DNA from: Acetatifactor sp.
GTDB taxonomy: Bacteria > Bacillota > Clostridia > Lachnospirales > Lachnospiraceae
NCBI GenBank assembly: GCA_024693365.1
Contig: JAILLF010000030.1
Location: forward strand, 109,276-173,275
DNA length: 64,000 nt
Direction: 5' to 3'
The notes below the pieces were generated by a model. The model saw only the letters and a list, made by a program, of their open reading frames with translations. It was not told where the DNA came from and did no database searches. This document shows, in pieces, positions 41,010 through 50,920 of this stretch (positions within the stretch are counted from its first letter, which is position 1; every line of letters starts with the position of its first letter). The translations under genes were made by a program, and so were the position numbers.

Positions 41010-43251
41010 GAGGAACGTCAGATGGAGAAGGCGTGAGCCTTCCCAGATCGAGCTGACGGACGGCAAGAAAAAGAGAACATATGACGTTTGGGCAGCGCTG
41101 GCAGAGGCGTTGCTTGTTTACATGGTCTCTTTTGGGGCCGTTGGAGGATTTTTGGACGCTTATGGCATCAAGTATAATTTGATGACCTGTGTATTTGGAA
41201 TTTTCGGTTTGTCCCTTTTGTTGTCCTTTATTTATGAGACGGGGAAAAGGTGGTTTACCAACCTTTGCGTGATCGGAATCTTTATCGTGTACGCCTACGT
41301 TGCGGTGAAGCGTTTTTGGATCTTAAACAGCGGCGCGTATGCCGTGATCAATGAAATGTATGAGGCCGCGCAGGCATATTTGGGCATTACCGGCGCAGGA
41401 CTTTATAACCTGCAGGTGGATGACGCTTATCTGACAATCACGGCCATCGCACTGTTTGTGGGTTTTGTAATTGCCATTCTTATGGTCATCCGATTGCAAT
41501 ATAAGGCAAGTCTCGCGCGAACGGTTCTTATGACGTTCCCGATCTATTTGGTTCCAATCTATTTTGACAAGACGCCTTCCGCAGTTTATCTGTTCCTGCT
41601 TCTTTCCGGATACGTGACGCTGGGAATTCTGCAGTGCGGTAAGGTAAAAAAACACGTAGCCGCTCAGATCAGGCAGGCACTGCCCGTTGGCATGGCGGTC
41701 TCGGGCGTCGTGGTTCTATTGTTCATGATCTTTTTGCCTCGGGCGAGGTTCCGTTCCGTGATTCCGAAGAATCCCATAAAGGAATCGACGGAAGTGACGG
41801 CAGTGACGTACGCCCAGTACGGTCTCATGGCAATGTTTATGAATAACGCTGCCGGAGGTGGAATCAGCGAAGGCGAGTTGTCTCAGAATTCCATGCTGAT
41901 GCCGGACAATGAGACGGATCTGGTCGTGCGATTTACGCCCTACAGCATGGAACCCACGTATTTGCAGGCTTTTGTAGGCGTGGATTATAACGGAAAGCGA
42001 TGGAGCAGCCTGACGGAGAGCGGAGTGGCAGACGAAATCCTTGACAGGGTGAGAGACGGCAGAAAGGCATTATATGAGCAAAATCCCAATCTGCAGCCGC
42101 GCGGAGTCATGGAGGTATTCAATCTCAGAGCAAAATCCTACGCGTATGACCCTTACTATACGGACATGAGAGAGGTGCAGCAGCTTTCAGGAGACGAGCT
42201 GATACCCGACAGTAAGTACGGAGCCCGTTACGTTTACTATCCGAAGGTGAATGATGAGTCCGTGCCAGGGTTGGGTGGTGAGAAGGTAAGTGACCGTTTC
42301 CTGACGGTTCCCGTAAATTGCCACAATGCAGTGGTCAATGCCTGTAAGGATGCCGGGCTTTCGGGAACGCCTGAGGAGATCGCTGAGCAGCTAAAGGATT
42401 ATTTTGCACGGGAATTCCGATATACCTTGAGACCGGGATATTATTTTGGCGGTTTGGATTACGTTAGCTATTTCCTCTCAAAAAATAAAAAGGGATACTG
42501 TTCGCACTTCGCTTCAGCAGGTACCATGATGCTGAGAAACATGGGAATTCCCGCGCGTTACGTGGAAGGCTACGTCTTTACCTATACGGACGTCGTGAAT
42601 GACGGTAAGTTGCTTGAGGATATCTCTTATGAGGAATATTATGACGGTTATTCGCCTCTGGGAGATACGGCACTTGTGGAGCTGGAGATTCCGGATGCTC
42701 ACGGACACGCCTGGATCGAGATGTTTGTGGAGGGGAAGGGGTGGATTGTTGTTGAGGTGACGCCGGCTGCCCTTGCGGATGAGGAGGAAGAGACGGGAGG
42801 CTTCTGGGAAGCCTTTCTCGGAGCGGGAGGCCAGCAGGGAAATCAAGACGAACAAGGACAGCAGGCCATTGCACGATACGTCGAAAACGCCCTGGCAGGC
42901 GGAGCCGGCATCCTGGGGCTTGTTATTCTTGCCGTGGCGGCATTCTTTTTGATCAGGCGGCTTATGCAGGCGTACCATGAATCAAAGCTTTCCGGGAAGG
43001 AACGGGTGCGATTGGAATACGGCAGGCTGACAAAGTATCTGAAGGATCGGGATGAAGGCTTCTGCAAGCTAACCACGCCGAAGGAGGAACTTGACTGGAT
43101 GGCGGAAAGATATGGCGTGATCCTGCCGGAGAAGCTTCGGGAAGAGTTATATCTTACTTTCTTCGCTCCGGAGACGGAGAGGGATTACGAGGCTCTGCGC
43201 GTGCAGGTGACGGAGGTCAGGAAGGCCGTCCGCAAGGCCAAGAGACGTTAG
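40978..43251 (+). CDS. Membrane transglutaminase-like protein
   Basis: 757 residues: about six N-terminal transmembrane helices, an extracellular transglutaminase/protease-like core, one C-terminal helix (~residues 645-665) and a cytoplasmic DUF4129-like tail. Core residues: Cys in KGYCSHFASAGTMMLR, His in HGHAWIEMF, and an acidic residue in VVEVTPA (Glu where many members have Asp). Probably modifies or cleaves surface proteins. It starts 32 bases inside the DUF58 gene. Confidence 0.92.
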   Translation: MESLRENTSGKRNVRWRRREPSQIELTDGKKKRTYDVWAALAEALLVYMVSFGAVGGFLDAYGIKYNLMTCVFGIFGLSLLLSFIYETGKRWFTNLCVIGIFIVYAYVAVKRFWILNSGAYAVINEMYEAAQAYLGITGAGLYNLQVDDAYLTITAIALFVGFVIAILMVIRLQYKASLARTVLMTFPIYLVPIYFDKTPSAVYLFLLLSGYVTLGILQCGKVKKHVAAQIRQALPVGMAVSGVVVLLFMIFLPRARFRSVIPKNPIKESTEVTAVTYAQYGLMAMFMNNAAGGGISEGELSQNSMLMPDNETDLVVRFTPYSMEPTYLQAFVGVDYNGKRWSSLTESGVADEILDRVRDGRKALYEQNPNLQPRGVMEVFNLRAKSYAYDPYYTDMREVQQLSGDELIPDSKYGARYVYYPKVNDESVPGLGGEKVSDRFLTVPVNCHNAVVNACKDAGLSGTPEEIAEQLKDYFAREFRYTLRPGYYFGGLDYVSYFLSKNKKGYCSHFASAGTMMLRNMGIPARYVEGYVFTYTDVVNDGKLLEDISYEEYYDGYSPLGDTALVELEIPDAHGHAWIEMFVEGKGWIVVEVTPAALADEEEETGGFWEAFLGAGGQQGNQDEQGQQAIARYVENALAGGAGILGLVILAVAAFFLIRRLMQAYHESKLSGKERVRLEYGRLTKYLKDRDEGFCKLTTPKEELDWMAERYGVILPEKLREELYLTFFAPETERDYEALRVQVTEVRKAVRKAKRR

Positions 43252-43253
43252 TC

Positions 43254-43282
43254 TTGACGAGGTCGCGAGTTTGGAATATAAT
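43254..43282 (+). promoter_or_regulatory. Promoter of the yicC-remA-gmk-rpoZ operon
   Basis: TTGACG (43254-43259), 17-base spacer, TATAAT (43277-43282). Confidence 0.75.
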
Positions 43283-43337
43283 ATAACGAGGCGTGCAATC
43301 TGACGGGTAAGGATTACGCGCGGAAGGGATAGCAAAC

Positions 43338-44216
43338 ATGATCAAGAGCATGACCGGTTTCGGCCGATGTGAGGTTACGGAGAATAACAGGAAGTTTACG
43401 GTGGAAATGAAAGCCGTGAATCACCGTTATCTGGACGTGAACTTGAAGATGCCAAAGAAGCTGAATTTCTTTGAATCTTCCATCCGAAACGAATTAAAGA
43501 ATTATATTTCCAGAGGTAAGGTGGATCTTTTCATCACGTATGAGGATCTGTCCGAGAATACCTCCAACGTGCATTACAATAAAGAGCTTGCTGCAGAGTA
43601 TCTGAAGTATCTGCGTCAGATCCAGCAGGATTTTGGTCTGGATGATGACATCCGGGTATCCACGTTGTCCAAGTATCCTGACGTGTTTACCATGGAGGAG
43701 AACGAGGGCGACGAGGAAGAGATCTGGAAGGAACTGAAAAAGGCGCTGGACGGAGCTTGTGAGATGTTTGTGCAGAGCAGGATCACGGAGGGTGAAAACC
43801 TAAAGAATGACCTGATCGCAAAACTGGACAATATGTTAAAGCTTGTTGACTTCATTGCGCAGAGAAGCCCTCAGATCATTGCGGAGTATCGCCAGAAGCT
43901 TCAGGAGAAGGTGAAGGAGATGCTGGGTGACAATACCGTGGATGAGGCGCGTCTTGTCACGGAGGTAACGATCTTTGCGGATAAGGTTTGCGTGGATGAG
44001 GAGATGGTACGTCTCCGCAGTCACGTGGAGACCACGAAGAATGCCCTGATCGAAGGCGGAAGCATTGGAAGAAAGCTGGATTTCATCGCACAGGAGATGA
44101 ACCGCGAGGCCAATACCATCCTGTCCAAATCGAATGATCTCGAGATATCCAATTGCGGCATCGAACTCAAGACCGAGATCGAAAAGGTAAGGGAACAGAT
44201 ACAAAATATCGAGTAG
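43338..44216 (+). CDS. yicC: YicC-family endoribonuclease/RNA-decay protein
   Basis: 292 residues. MIKSMTGFGR at the N-terminus and the C-terminal FIAQEMNREANTILSKSND are invariant YicC signatures; ELKNYISRGKVDLFI also fits. YicC proteins are endoribonucleases in characterised cases. Position in front of remA-gmk-rpoZ is the standard Clostridial and Bacillus order. Confidence 0.95.
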   Translation: MIKSMTGFGRCEVTENNRKFTVEMKAVNHRYLDVNLKMPKKLNFFESSIRNELKNYISRGKVDLFITYEDLSENTSNVHYNKELAAEYLKYLRQIQQDFGLDDDIRVSTLSKYPDVFTMEENEGDEEEIWKELKKALDGACEMFVQSRITEGENLKNDLIAKLDNMLKLVDFIAQRSPQIIAEYRQKLQEKVKEMLGDNTVDEARLVTEVTIFADKVCVDEEMVRLRSHVETTKNALIEGGSIGRKLDFIAQEMNREANTILSKSNDLEISNCGIELKTEIEKVREQIQNIE

Positions 44217-44242
44217 CGGATTGGGCATGGCGGAGATCAAAA

Positions 44243-44506
44243 ATGAACAAATTAATTCACGTGGGTTTTGGTAACATTGTGAATACGGAAAAGATCATTG
44301 CCATCGTCAGTCCGGACGCGGCGCCCATTAAGCGCCTGGTTCAGAAGGCGAAGGAGACGGGCATGGCCATTGATGCCACGCAGGGGCGGAAGACAAAATC
44401 CGTGATTGTGATGGAGAACAATCAGGTGGTGCTTTCGGCGCTGCTCCCGGAAACCATTGCCGGACGCGCCCAGGAGGGACTTGTTCCGGAGGATGAGGAG
44501 GATTGA
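44243..44506 (+). CDS. remA: RemA-like (DUF370) regulator
   Basis: 87 residues: LIHVGFGNIVNTEKIIAIVSPDAAPIKRL and DATQGRKTKSVIVMEN are diagnostic of DUF370/RemA, a DNA-binding regulator of matrix and osmoprotection genes in Bacillus. Conserved neighbour of gmk. ATG 44243 gives the usual N-terminus MNKLIHVG. Confidence 0.93.
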   Translation: MNKLIHVGFGNIVNTEKIIAIVSPDAAPIKRLVQKAKETGMAIDATQGRKTKSVIVMENNQVVLSALLPETIAGRAQEGLVPEDEED

Positions 44507-44507
44507 C

Positions 44508-45146
44508 GTGGAAGCAAAGAAGGGTATTTTGATGGTGATCTCCGGGTTTTCCGGGGCGGGCAAGGGAACGCTTGTAAAAAAACTCTTGCAAACTTATGAT
44601 AACTATGCTTTGTCCATCTCCATGACAACCAGAAAACCCCGGGAAGGGGAACGGGACGGCGTGGAATACTTCTTCGTGGACAGGGAGAAATTTGAAAAAA
44701 CCATTGCGGAGAACGGCCTGATCGAGTATGCTACCTATTGCGAGAATTATTATGGAACGCCCAGGGCGTATGTGGAGGAGCAGCTTGCGGCGGGGAAGGA
44801 CGTGATCTTAGAGATTGAGATCCAGGGCGCCCTGCAGATTAAGGAAAAATTTCCTGAGTCGCTCCTGCTATTTGTGACGCCACCGTGTGCGGCAGAACTA
44901 AAGCGCCGCTTGGAAGGGCGTGGGACCGAGACCAGCGAAGTCATTGCAAAGCGTTTGTCCCGGGCTTATGAGGAATCAGAAGGCATGGATGCCTATGATT
45001 ATATCGTGATCAATGATGATCTGGAGCTTTGCGTGAAGGAGTTGCATGCCATGATCGAGGCGGCCCGCAACGAACCCGTGAGGAGAAAGGATTTCATTGC
45101 ACGCATCCGGGAGGAAATGAAGGACTTTCGCCTGGAAAAGGATTAA
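44508..45146 (+). CDS. gmk: Guanylate kinase
   Basis: 212 residues. P-loop SGFSGAGKGT near residue 15, GMP-binding SMTTRKPREGERDGVEYFF and YGTP. Converts GMP to GDP, important for nucleotide balance and (p)ppGpp control. Starts at GTG 44508 with GAGGAGG six bases upstream, one base after the remA stop; the upstream in-frame 44457 is rejected. Confidence 0.96.
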   Translation: MEAKKGILMVISGFSGAGKGTLVKKLLQTYDNYALSISMTTRKPREGERDGVEYFFVDREKFEKTIAENGLIEYATYCENYYGTPRAYVEEQLAAGKDVILEIEIQGALQIKEKFPESLLLFVTPPCAAELKRRLEGRGTETSEVIAKRLSRAYEESEGMDAYDYIVINDDLELCVKELHAMIEAARNEPVRRKDFIARIREEMKDFRLEKD

Positions 45147-45182
45147 GAAGGAAATATTTTTAGAAAGGACAAGGTGAGTGAC

Positions 45183-45422
45183 ATGTTGCATCCGTCTTAT
45201 ACAGATTTGATGAAGGTAGTAAACAGTGAGGTTGAGCCTGGTGAGACTCCCGTGGTCAACAGCCGTTATTCCATTGTTATGGCAACGGCGAAAAGGGCGC
45301 GCCAGATCATTTCCGGAGATGAACCTCTGGTAGACGAGAAGGGCAAGAAGCCTCTTTCCATCGCAGTAGACGAGCTGAACGCAGGAAAGATCAAGATTCT
45401 TGGAGACGACGAGACGAAATAA
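45183..45422 (+). CDS. rpoZ: RNA polymerase omega subunit
   Basis: 79 residues: MLHPSYTDLMKVV, SRYSIVMATAKRARQI and KKPLSIAVDELNAGKI match omega. It assists folding of beta-prime. Start ATG 45183; GTG 45174 in the same frame is also possible. Confidence 0.93.
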   Translation: MLHPSYTDLMKVVNSEVEPGETPVVNSRYSIVMATAKRARQIISGDEPLVDEKGKKPLSIAVDELNAGKIKILGDDETK

Positions 45423-45444
45423 TAGGGCGATTGCCAAAAAGAGC

Positions 45445-45475
45445 AGCCGGAGCCTCGCGCACCGGCTACTTTTTG
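45445..45475 (+). terminator. Terminator after rpoZ
   Basis: AGCCGG (45445-45450), 11-base loop, CCGGCT (45462-45467), then ACTTTTTG. Confidence 0.6.
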
Positions 45476-45491
45476 TTAGTGAGGTCAGATT

Positions 45492-46820
45492 TTGAAAATA
45501 CTTTTTACGTCGCTGGGATGTGACAAGAATTTGGTAGATACGGAAATGATGCTTGGACTCCTGGAGTCAAAGGGGCATTCCTTTACCGATGATGAGGATG
45601 AGGCGGAGGCAGTGATTGTCAACACCTGTTGCTTCATCGGGGATGCCAAGGAAGAGAGCATCAATACGCTTTTGGAATTCGCGGAGATGCGAAAGAACGG
45701 GTCGGTCAAGGCCTTGATCGCCTGTGGTTGCCTTGCGCAGCGTTATCGCGATGAGATTCAGAAGGAGATACCCGAGGTGGATGCCATTGTGGGCACCAAT
45801 GCCATTCGTGAGATTGTTTCCGCGTTGGAGGAAGTTCTGGGCGGGAACCCCGGGAATCATTTTCGTGACTTGAATGCGGAACCTGTTGCCGGTTTGGCGC
45901 AGAGCGTGACGACGGGAGGCCATTACGCATATCTTAAGATTGCCGAGGGGTGTGATAAGCATTGTACCTATTGCATTATCCCAAGGGTGCGGGGTGGTTA
46001 CCGGAGCATCCCCATGGAAACGTTGGTGAAGCAGGCGGAAGAGCTTGCAGAAAAAGGCGTAAAGGAACTGATCCTGGTGGCGCAGGAAACGACGCTGTAC
46101 GGCGTTGACCTGTATGGTAAAAAAACCTTGCCGGAGCTTTTGAGGCAGCTGGCCAAGGTTGCGGGCATTTATTGGATCCGCATTCTGTATTGTTATCCGG
46201 AAGAGATCACGGACGAACTCATCGAAGTGATCGCGACGGAGCCGAAGGTCTGTCATTATTTGGACGTTCCCATTCAGCATGCTTCCGATGCCGTGCTAAA
46301 GCGCATGGGAAGGAAGACGGACCAAGCCTCCCTCAGGTCGATAATCGCAAAGCTGCGCGAGAAAATCCCAGACATATGTTTGCGTACGACTTTAATCAGC
46401 GGATTCCCCGGGGAGACGCAGGAAGATTTTGAAGAGCTTTACAATTTTGTGGATGAGCTGGAATTTGACAGGCTGGGCGTATTTCCCTATTCCCAGGAGG
46501 AAGATACGGCAGCAGCCGTTATGGAAGGACAGGTTCCTGAGGAGATCAAGCTGCAAAGGCGCGACGAGCTAATGGAGCTGCAGCAGGAGATCGCCTTTGA
46601 AAAGGCTGAGGAGATGATCGGCCGCAAACTTGTCGTGATGATTGAGGGCAAGGTCGCGGATGAGGATACCTACGTTGCAAGAACGTATCGGGACGCACCG
46701 AACGTGGACGGATATCTTTTCGTGAATTCAACGGCGAATTTTATGACTGGGGATCTCGTCAGGGTGCGCGTGACGGACGCGAATGAATATGATCTGATCG
46801 GAGAAGTATGTCATGAGTGA
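45492..46820 (+). CDS. rimO: Ribosomal protein S12 methylthiotransferase
   Basis: 442 residues with the three domains of methylthiotransferases: N-terminal UPF0004 (SLGCDKNLVDTE, NTCCFIGDA, ACGCLAQRY cysteines for the auxiliary cluster), radical SAM motif CDKHCTYC (residues ~155-162), and C-terminal TRAM domain. S12-specific RimO is favoured over MiaB by SLGCDKNLVDTE. Overlaps pgsA by 8 bases. Confidence 0.95.
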   Translation: MKILFTSLGCDKNLVDTEMMLGLLESKGHSFTDDEDEAEAVIVNTCCFIGDAKEESINTLLEFAEMRKNGSVKALIACGCLAQRYRDEIQKEIPEVDAIVGTNAIREIVSALEEVLGGNPGNHFRDLNAEPVAGLAQSVTTGGHYAYLKIAEGCDKHCTYCIIPRVRGGYRSIPMETLVKQAEELAEKGVKELILVAQETTLYGVDLYGKKTLPELLRQLAKVAGIYWIRILYCYPEEITDELIEVIATEPKVCHYLDVPIQHASDAVLKRMGRKTDQASLRSIIAKLREKIPDICLRTTLISGFPGETQEDFEELYNFVDELEFDRLGVFPYSQEEDTAAAVMEGQVPEEIKLQRRDELMELQQEIAFEKAEEMIGRKLVVMIEGKVADEDTYVARTYRDAPNVDGYLFVNSTANFMTGDLVRVRVTDANEYDLIGEVCHE

Positions 46821-47439
46821 AGATGCAAAGAAAAAAATGAATTTGCCCAATAAGCTGACGATCGTCCGCGTGATTTTGATCGTGCCGTTCATACTCCTTT
46901 TGTTGGGAAGTCATGAGAGCTGGGGATGGTTTCAGGCTATCTTTGGCGAGGATCACGTGATCCCGGAATTCCTGGCGCTTGCGGCGTTTGTCATTGCCAG
47001 CCTGACGGACATGCTGGACGGCAAGATTGCCAGAAAATATAATCTGGTGACCAATTTTGGAAAGTTTATGGATCCCCTTGCGGATAAGCTCCTGGTCTGC
47101 GCGGCGCTGATCGTGCTTGTGGAGATGAGAAGGATTCCTTCCTGGATCGTGGTCGTGATCATCAGCAGGGAATTCATTATCAGCGGGTTCCGTCTGATCG
47201 CTTCCGACAAGGGCGTTGTCATTGCGGCAAGCTATTGGGGGAAGTTTAAGACGACGTTCCAGATGATCATGATCGGCATGATGATCGTGGAGGACGTGCC
47301 GGTTTTTGCGGATTTTGGCGGAGGAAAGGTTTTCGGGATCCTCACGACGATCATCATGGTGATCGCCCTGGGACTGACCATTATTTCACTTGTTGATTAC
47401 GTTTGGAAGAACAAAGACGTCATGAAGGATACAAAATAA
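46813..47439 (+). CDS. pgsA: CDP-diacylglycerol-glycerol-3-phosphate 3-phosphatidyltransferase
   Basis: 208 residues with about five membrane helices. The CDP-alcohol phosphotransferase motif is complete: DGKIARKYNLVTNFGKFMDPLADK (D-G-x2-A-R-x8-G-x3-D-x3-D). Makes phosphatidylglycerophosphate. rimO-pgsA-cinA-recA is a conserved Firmicute order. Confidence 0.95.
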   Translation: MSEDAKKKMNLPNKLTIVRVILIVPFILLLLGSHESWGWFQAIFGEDHVIPEFLALAAFVIASLTDMLDGKIARKYNLVTNFGKFMDPLADKLLVCAALIVLVEMRRIPSWIVVVIISREFIISGFRLIASDKGVVIAASYWGKFKTTFQMIMIGMMIVEDVPVFADFGGGKVFGILTTIIMVIALGLTIISLVDYVWKNKDVMKDTK

Positions 47440-47463
47440 ACGTCCTTGGGACGGGAGGAAATT

Positions 47464-48723
47464 ATGACTGCGGAAATTATATGCGTGGGTACGGAAATAC
47501 TGCTTGGCAACATCGTAAACACGAATGCGGCCTATCTGGCGGAACAGCTGGCGGGGCTTGGCATCTCCTGTTACTATCAGACGGTGGTGGGTGACAACGG
47601 GGAACGCCTTTTGGAAACGCTGGAGCTGGCGGCAAAGAGAAGTGAGATCATTATTCTGTCAGGCGGACTTGGACCGACGCAGGATGACCTGACAAAGGAA
47701 ACCGTGGCAAAGTTCTGTGGAAAGAAATTGCTCATGGACGAAAAGAGCAAGAAGCAGATTGCGGAGTACTTCGAAAAAAGAAAGATGAAGCCCACGGAGA
47801 ACAACTGGAAACAAGCCATGTTGCCAGATGGCGCAAGGGTGTTTGAAAATCATAACGGAACGGCGCCGGGCATGGCAGTGGAGACGAAGAAGAATAAGTT
47901 TATTTTATTGCCTGGTCCGCCGGAGGAGCTGAAGCTCATGTTCGAGGAGAGCGTGGCGCCGTACCTGAAGGAACAGTCGCCTTTCGTCATCCTTTCGCAG
48001 ACGGTAAAGACCTGCGGGTTGTCAGAGAGCTTCGTGGAAGAGCAGCTCCGTGATTTGATTGACAAGCAGACTAATCCCACCATTGCAACCTATGCAAAGA
48101 CGGGAGAGGTGCACGTGCGCGTGACGGCAAAGGCGGATTCCCAGAAGGAAGCGTCAAAGCTGATCAAGCCCATGGTGAAGGAATTAAAGTCACGGTTTGG
48201 AAATGACATTTATTCCACGGATGACGGCGTGACGCTGGAAAAGGCTCTGGCGGACCTGCTTCAGAGTGCGGGGCTGACCATCAGCTGTGCGGAATCCTGT
48301 ACGGGCGGCCTGATTTCCGCGACGCTCATCAACGTGCCGGGCATCTCTGAACTCTACAAGGCAGGTTTTGTGACGTATTCCAACAAGGCCAAGAGAAAGC
48401 TTTTGGGCGTAAAAAAGGGTACGCTTGAAAAATATGGTGCCGTAAGCAGCCAAACGGCGCAGGAGATGGTGAAGGGACTTCTTGCCGAGACGAAGACGGA
48501 CGTGGGAATCGCGGTGACCGGCATTGCGGGACCGGATGGCGGAACAAAGGAAAAACCCGTTGGGCTTGTCTATATCAGCTGTAACGTGAAGGGCAAGGTC
48601 ACGGTGAAGGAATGCCATTTTAACGGAACGCGCGAGAAAATCAGAAGGGCATCCGTGACAACCGCGCTGATGCTGGCAAGAAGCTGCGTGTTGGAATATT
48701 TGAGTAAGGAAATATTGAAATAA
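47464..48723 (+). CDS. cinA: CinA-family protein (competence/damage-inducible)
   Basis: 419 residues: an N-terminal MoaB/MogA-like domain (EIICVGTEILLGNIVNTN, LSGGLGPTQDD) and a C-terminal NMN deamidase-like domain (SCAESCTGGLISATL, AVTGIAGPDGGTKEKPVG). Processes pyridine nucleotides; located before recA as in many Gram-positives. ATG 47464 follows GGGAGG. Confidence 0.94.
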   Translation: MTAEIICVGTEILLGNIVNTNAAYLAEQLAGLGISCYYQTVVGDNGERLLETLELAAKRSEIIILSGGLGPTQDDLTKETVAKFCGKKLLMDEKSKKQIAEYFEKRKMKPTENNWKQAMLPDGARVFENHNGTAPGMAVETKKNKFILLPGPPEELKLMFEESVAPYLKEQSPFVILSQTVKTCGLSESFVEEQLRDLIDKQTNPTIATYAKTGEVHVRVTAKADSQKEASKLIKPMVKELKSRFGNDIYSTDDGVTLEKALADLLQSAGLTISCAESCTGGLISATLINVPGISELYKAGFVTYSNKAKRKLLGVKKGTLEKYGAVSSQTAQEMVKGLLAETKTDVGIAVTGIAGPDGGTKEKPVGLVYISCNVKGKVTVKECHFNGTREKIRRASVTTALMLARSCVLEYLSKEILK

Positions 48724-48742
48724 GGATTTCTTAAATGATTAT

Positions 48743-48794
48743 AAAATGTATTGCGAACCTTGCGAAACGTCAGGGAACGTGATACATTTTTTTT
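48743..48794 (+). terminator. Terminator after cinA
   Basis: AAAATGTAT (48743-48751) pairs with ATACATTTT (48782-48790), T-tract continues to 48793. The long loop has its own pairs. It separates cinA from recA. Confidence 0.65.
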
Positions 48795-49011
48795 ATCTGA
48801 TAAACGAGAACCCGTGAAGGGCAGATTCCCTGCCGGCGGGATTCTTTGCGGCAACCTGCGTTTTCTTGCGCGAGCCCGCGGTCTGGCATTTCGCCGATAG
48901 CTTCAGAAGATTAAAAAATTGAAAAAAGAAGGAGGGGTGCCATTGAGGGACAAATAATGGACTGGATTTGTGGTAGCATGACTACGTAGCAAAGATATTG
49001 CATGAAAAGCA

Positions 49012-49061
49012 TTGACAAAATCGAACAAATGTTTTATGATAACAACAACGAACATTTGTTC
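49012..49061 (+). promoter_or_regulatory. recA promoter with two SOS boxes
   Basis: TTGACA (49012-49017), 17-base spacer, TATGAT (49035-49040). A near-perfect box GAACAAATGTTT (49023-49034) fills the spacer and a perfect GAACATTTGTTC (49050-49061) lies at the start of the transcript: LexA should bind both. Confidence 0.9.
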
Positions 49062-49161
49062 CCGAAAAGTATTGCCTAAGGGGCAAAGAGAGGGGAAAAG
49101 CCCAGGGACGGACTGGTTCCGGGCGACAAAGAAAACGCATATGAAAGCGGATGACAAAATC

Positions 49162-50205
49162 ATGGATGAAAAGCGAATGGAAAAGGAAGACAAGATGAAG
49201 GCGCTGGATGCAGCGCTCAGTCAGATTGAAAAGCAGTACGGCAAGGGAACGGTGATGCGCCTTGGCGATCCTTCCGCAAAGATGAACGTGGAGACGATCC
49301 CCACCGGATCCTTAAGCCTTGACATTGCCCTTGGCCTTGGCGGCATTCCCAAGGGAAGGATTATTGAGATTTACGGACCTGAGTCCAGTGGTAAGACGAC
49401 GGTAACCCTGCACATGATCGCGGAAGTGCAAAAGCGCGGCGGCATTGCCGGATTCATCGACGCGGAGCATGCGCTGGATCCCGTATATGCAAAGAACATT
49501 GGCGTAAACATTGACGATCTGTACATTTCCCAGCCGGACAACGGCGAGCAGGCGATGGAGATCACGGAGACCATGGTACGTTCCGGCGCAATGGACATCG
49601 TGGTAGTTGACTCCGTTGCGGCGCTGGTTCCCAAGGCGGAGATCGACGGAGACATGGGCGACAGTCACGTGGGACTGCAGGCGAGACTGATGTCACAGGC
49701 ATTGCGTAAGCTGACGGCCGTGATCAGCAAGTCCAACTGTACCGTGGTATTTATCAACCAGCTTCGTGAGAAGATTGGCGTGATGTTCGGAAATCCGGAG
49801 ACAACGACGGGTGGCCGTGCATTAAAATTCTATGCTTCCGTGCGTTTGGACGTACGCCGCATCGAATCTTTAAAGCAGGGCGGCGAGGTGATCGGGAACC
49901 GTACCCGCGTGAAGGTTGTAAAGAACAAGGTGGCGCCTCCTTTCAAGGAAGCAGAGTTTGACATCATGTTCGGAGAAGGAATTTCCACCGCGGGAGACAT
50001 CCTGGATCTGGCAGCATCCATTAACATAGTGAATAAGTCCGGTGCATGGTATGCTTACCAAGGAGAGAAGATCGGCCAGGGACGCGAAAACGCCAAGCAA
50101 TACCTTAAGGATAATCCGGCGGTTTGCGACGAGATCGAGGAGAAGATCAGGGCGCATTTTAATCTAAACGGAGAACAGGCGTCGGATGGTTTGCCTGAGG
50201 AGTAA
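49162..50205 (+). CDS. recA: Recombinase RecA
   Basis: About 347 residues. [22 protein letters not shown], Walker [10 protein letters not shown], the L1/L2 DNA-binding loops ([38 protein letters not shown]) are intact. Central to recombination and LexA cleavage. Start uncertain: in-frame ATGs at 49141, 49162, 49177 and 49195; the best ribosome site (AAAAGGAAG) is for 49195, whereas 49162 gives the usual family length. The frame before 49047 is promoter, not coding. Confidence 0.96.
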   Translation: MDEKRMEKEDKMKALDAALSQIEKQYGKGTVMRLGDPSAKMNVETIPTGSLSLDIALGLGGIPKGRIIEIYGPESSGKTTVTLHMIAEVQKRGGIAGFIDAEHALDPVYAKNIGVNIDDLYISQPDNGEQAMEITETMVRSGAMDIVVVDSVAALVPKAEIDGDMGDSHVGLQARLMSQALRKLTAVISKSNCTVVFINQLREKIGVMFGNPETTTGGRALKFYASVRLDVRRIESLKQGGEVIGNRTRVKVVKNKVAPPFKEAEFDIMFGEGISTAGDILDLAASINIVNKSGAWYAYQGEKIGQGRENAKQYLKDNPAVCDEIEEKIRAHFNLNGEQASDGLPEE

Positions 50206-50220
50206 GCGAGGAAAAAAGGA

Positions 50221-50838
50221 ATGATCATTACGGGAATTGAGGACGTGACCAAATCCCGGAGCAGGATCAGTATTGACGGGGAGTTCGCCTTTGTCTTGTA
50301 CAAGGGCGAACTTCGTCGCTTTCACTTGCAATTGGGAGAGGAACTGAGCGAAAAGGACTATGAGACGATCACAAAGGAAATTTTGCCCAAGAGAGCTAAG
50401 CTTCGGGCAATGAATTTGCTGTTAAAGAAGGATTATACAACCGCCAAGCTTCGGGAAAAACTGCGAGAGGGCGGTTATCCGGAGGAAATCGTGCAAGAAG
50501 CCCTGGATTACGTGGCATCTTATCATTATACGGATGACCTGCGCTTTGCCTTGGATTTTATACAGTGCCATCAGGAGAGCAGGTCCCGCCTTAGAATGGA
50601 GCAGGATCTCAGAACAAAGGGAATTCCAGAGGACGTTGTAGGGCAGGCGTTTGCAGAATGGAAGGCGGCCGGCGGAGTTCAGGATGAGGAACAAATGATC
50701 CGGGAATTGTTTAGAAAGCGAGGGTTTGATCCGCAAAACGCGACGGTTTCCGAGCAGAATCGGGAATATGCTTTTTTGATGCGAAAGGGATTTTCGGCAG
50801 ATTGCATTAGAAAAGCAATTTTTCATTCTTATACTTGA
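50221..50838 (+). CDS. recX: RecX regulatory protein
   Basis: 205 residues with three RecX three-helix repeats (KRAKLRAMNLLLKKDYTTAKLREKL, YHYTDDLRFALDFIQCHQ, EEQMIRELFRKRGFD). RecX binds RecA filaments and limits their activity. 15 bases downstream of recA and probably co-transcribed. Confidence 0.9.
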   Translation: MIITGIEDVTKSRSRISIDGEFAFVLYKGELRRFHLQLGEELSEKDYETITKEILPKRAKLRAMNLLLKKDYTTAKLREKLREGGYPEEIVQEALDYVASYHYTDDLRFALDFIQCHQESRSRLRMEQDLRTKGIPEDVVGQAFAEWKAAGGVQDEEQMIRELFRKRGFDPQNATVSEQNREYAFLMRKGFSADCIRKAIFHSYT

Positions 50839-50863
50839 CATACCAATAATTTGCGTTTATCAT
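50835..50863 (+). promoter_or_regulatory. Promoter of rny
   Basis: TTGACA (50835-50840), 17-base spacer, TATCAT (50858-50863), overlapping the recX stop. Confidence 0.7.
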
Positions 50864-50920
50864 TGAAGTGTTGTGAATTGCTTTTGAACTGTGAAAATTT
50901 CATAAGGAGGTGCTCCAGAA

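Noticed and set aside
49012..49140. Extended RecA N-terminus from 49012
   Set aside because: This stretch is the promoter with SOS boxes; the extra residues do not resemble RecA.
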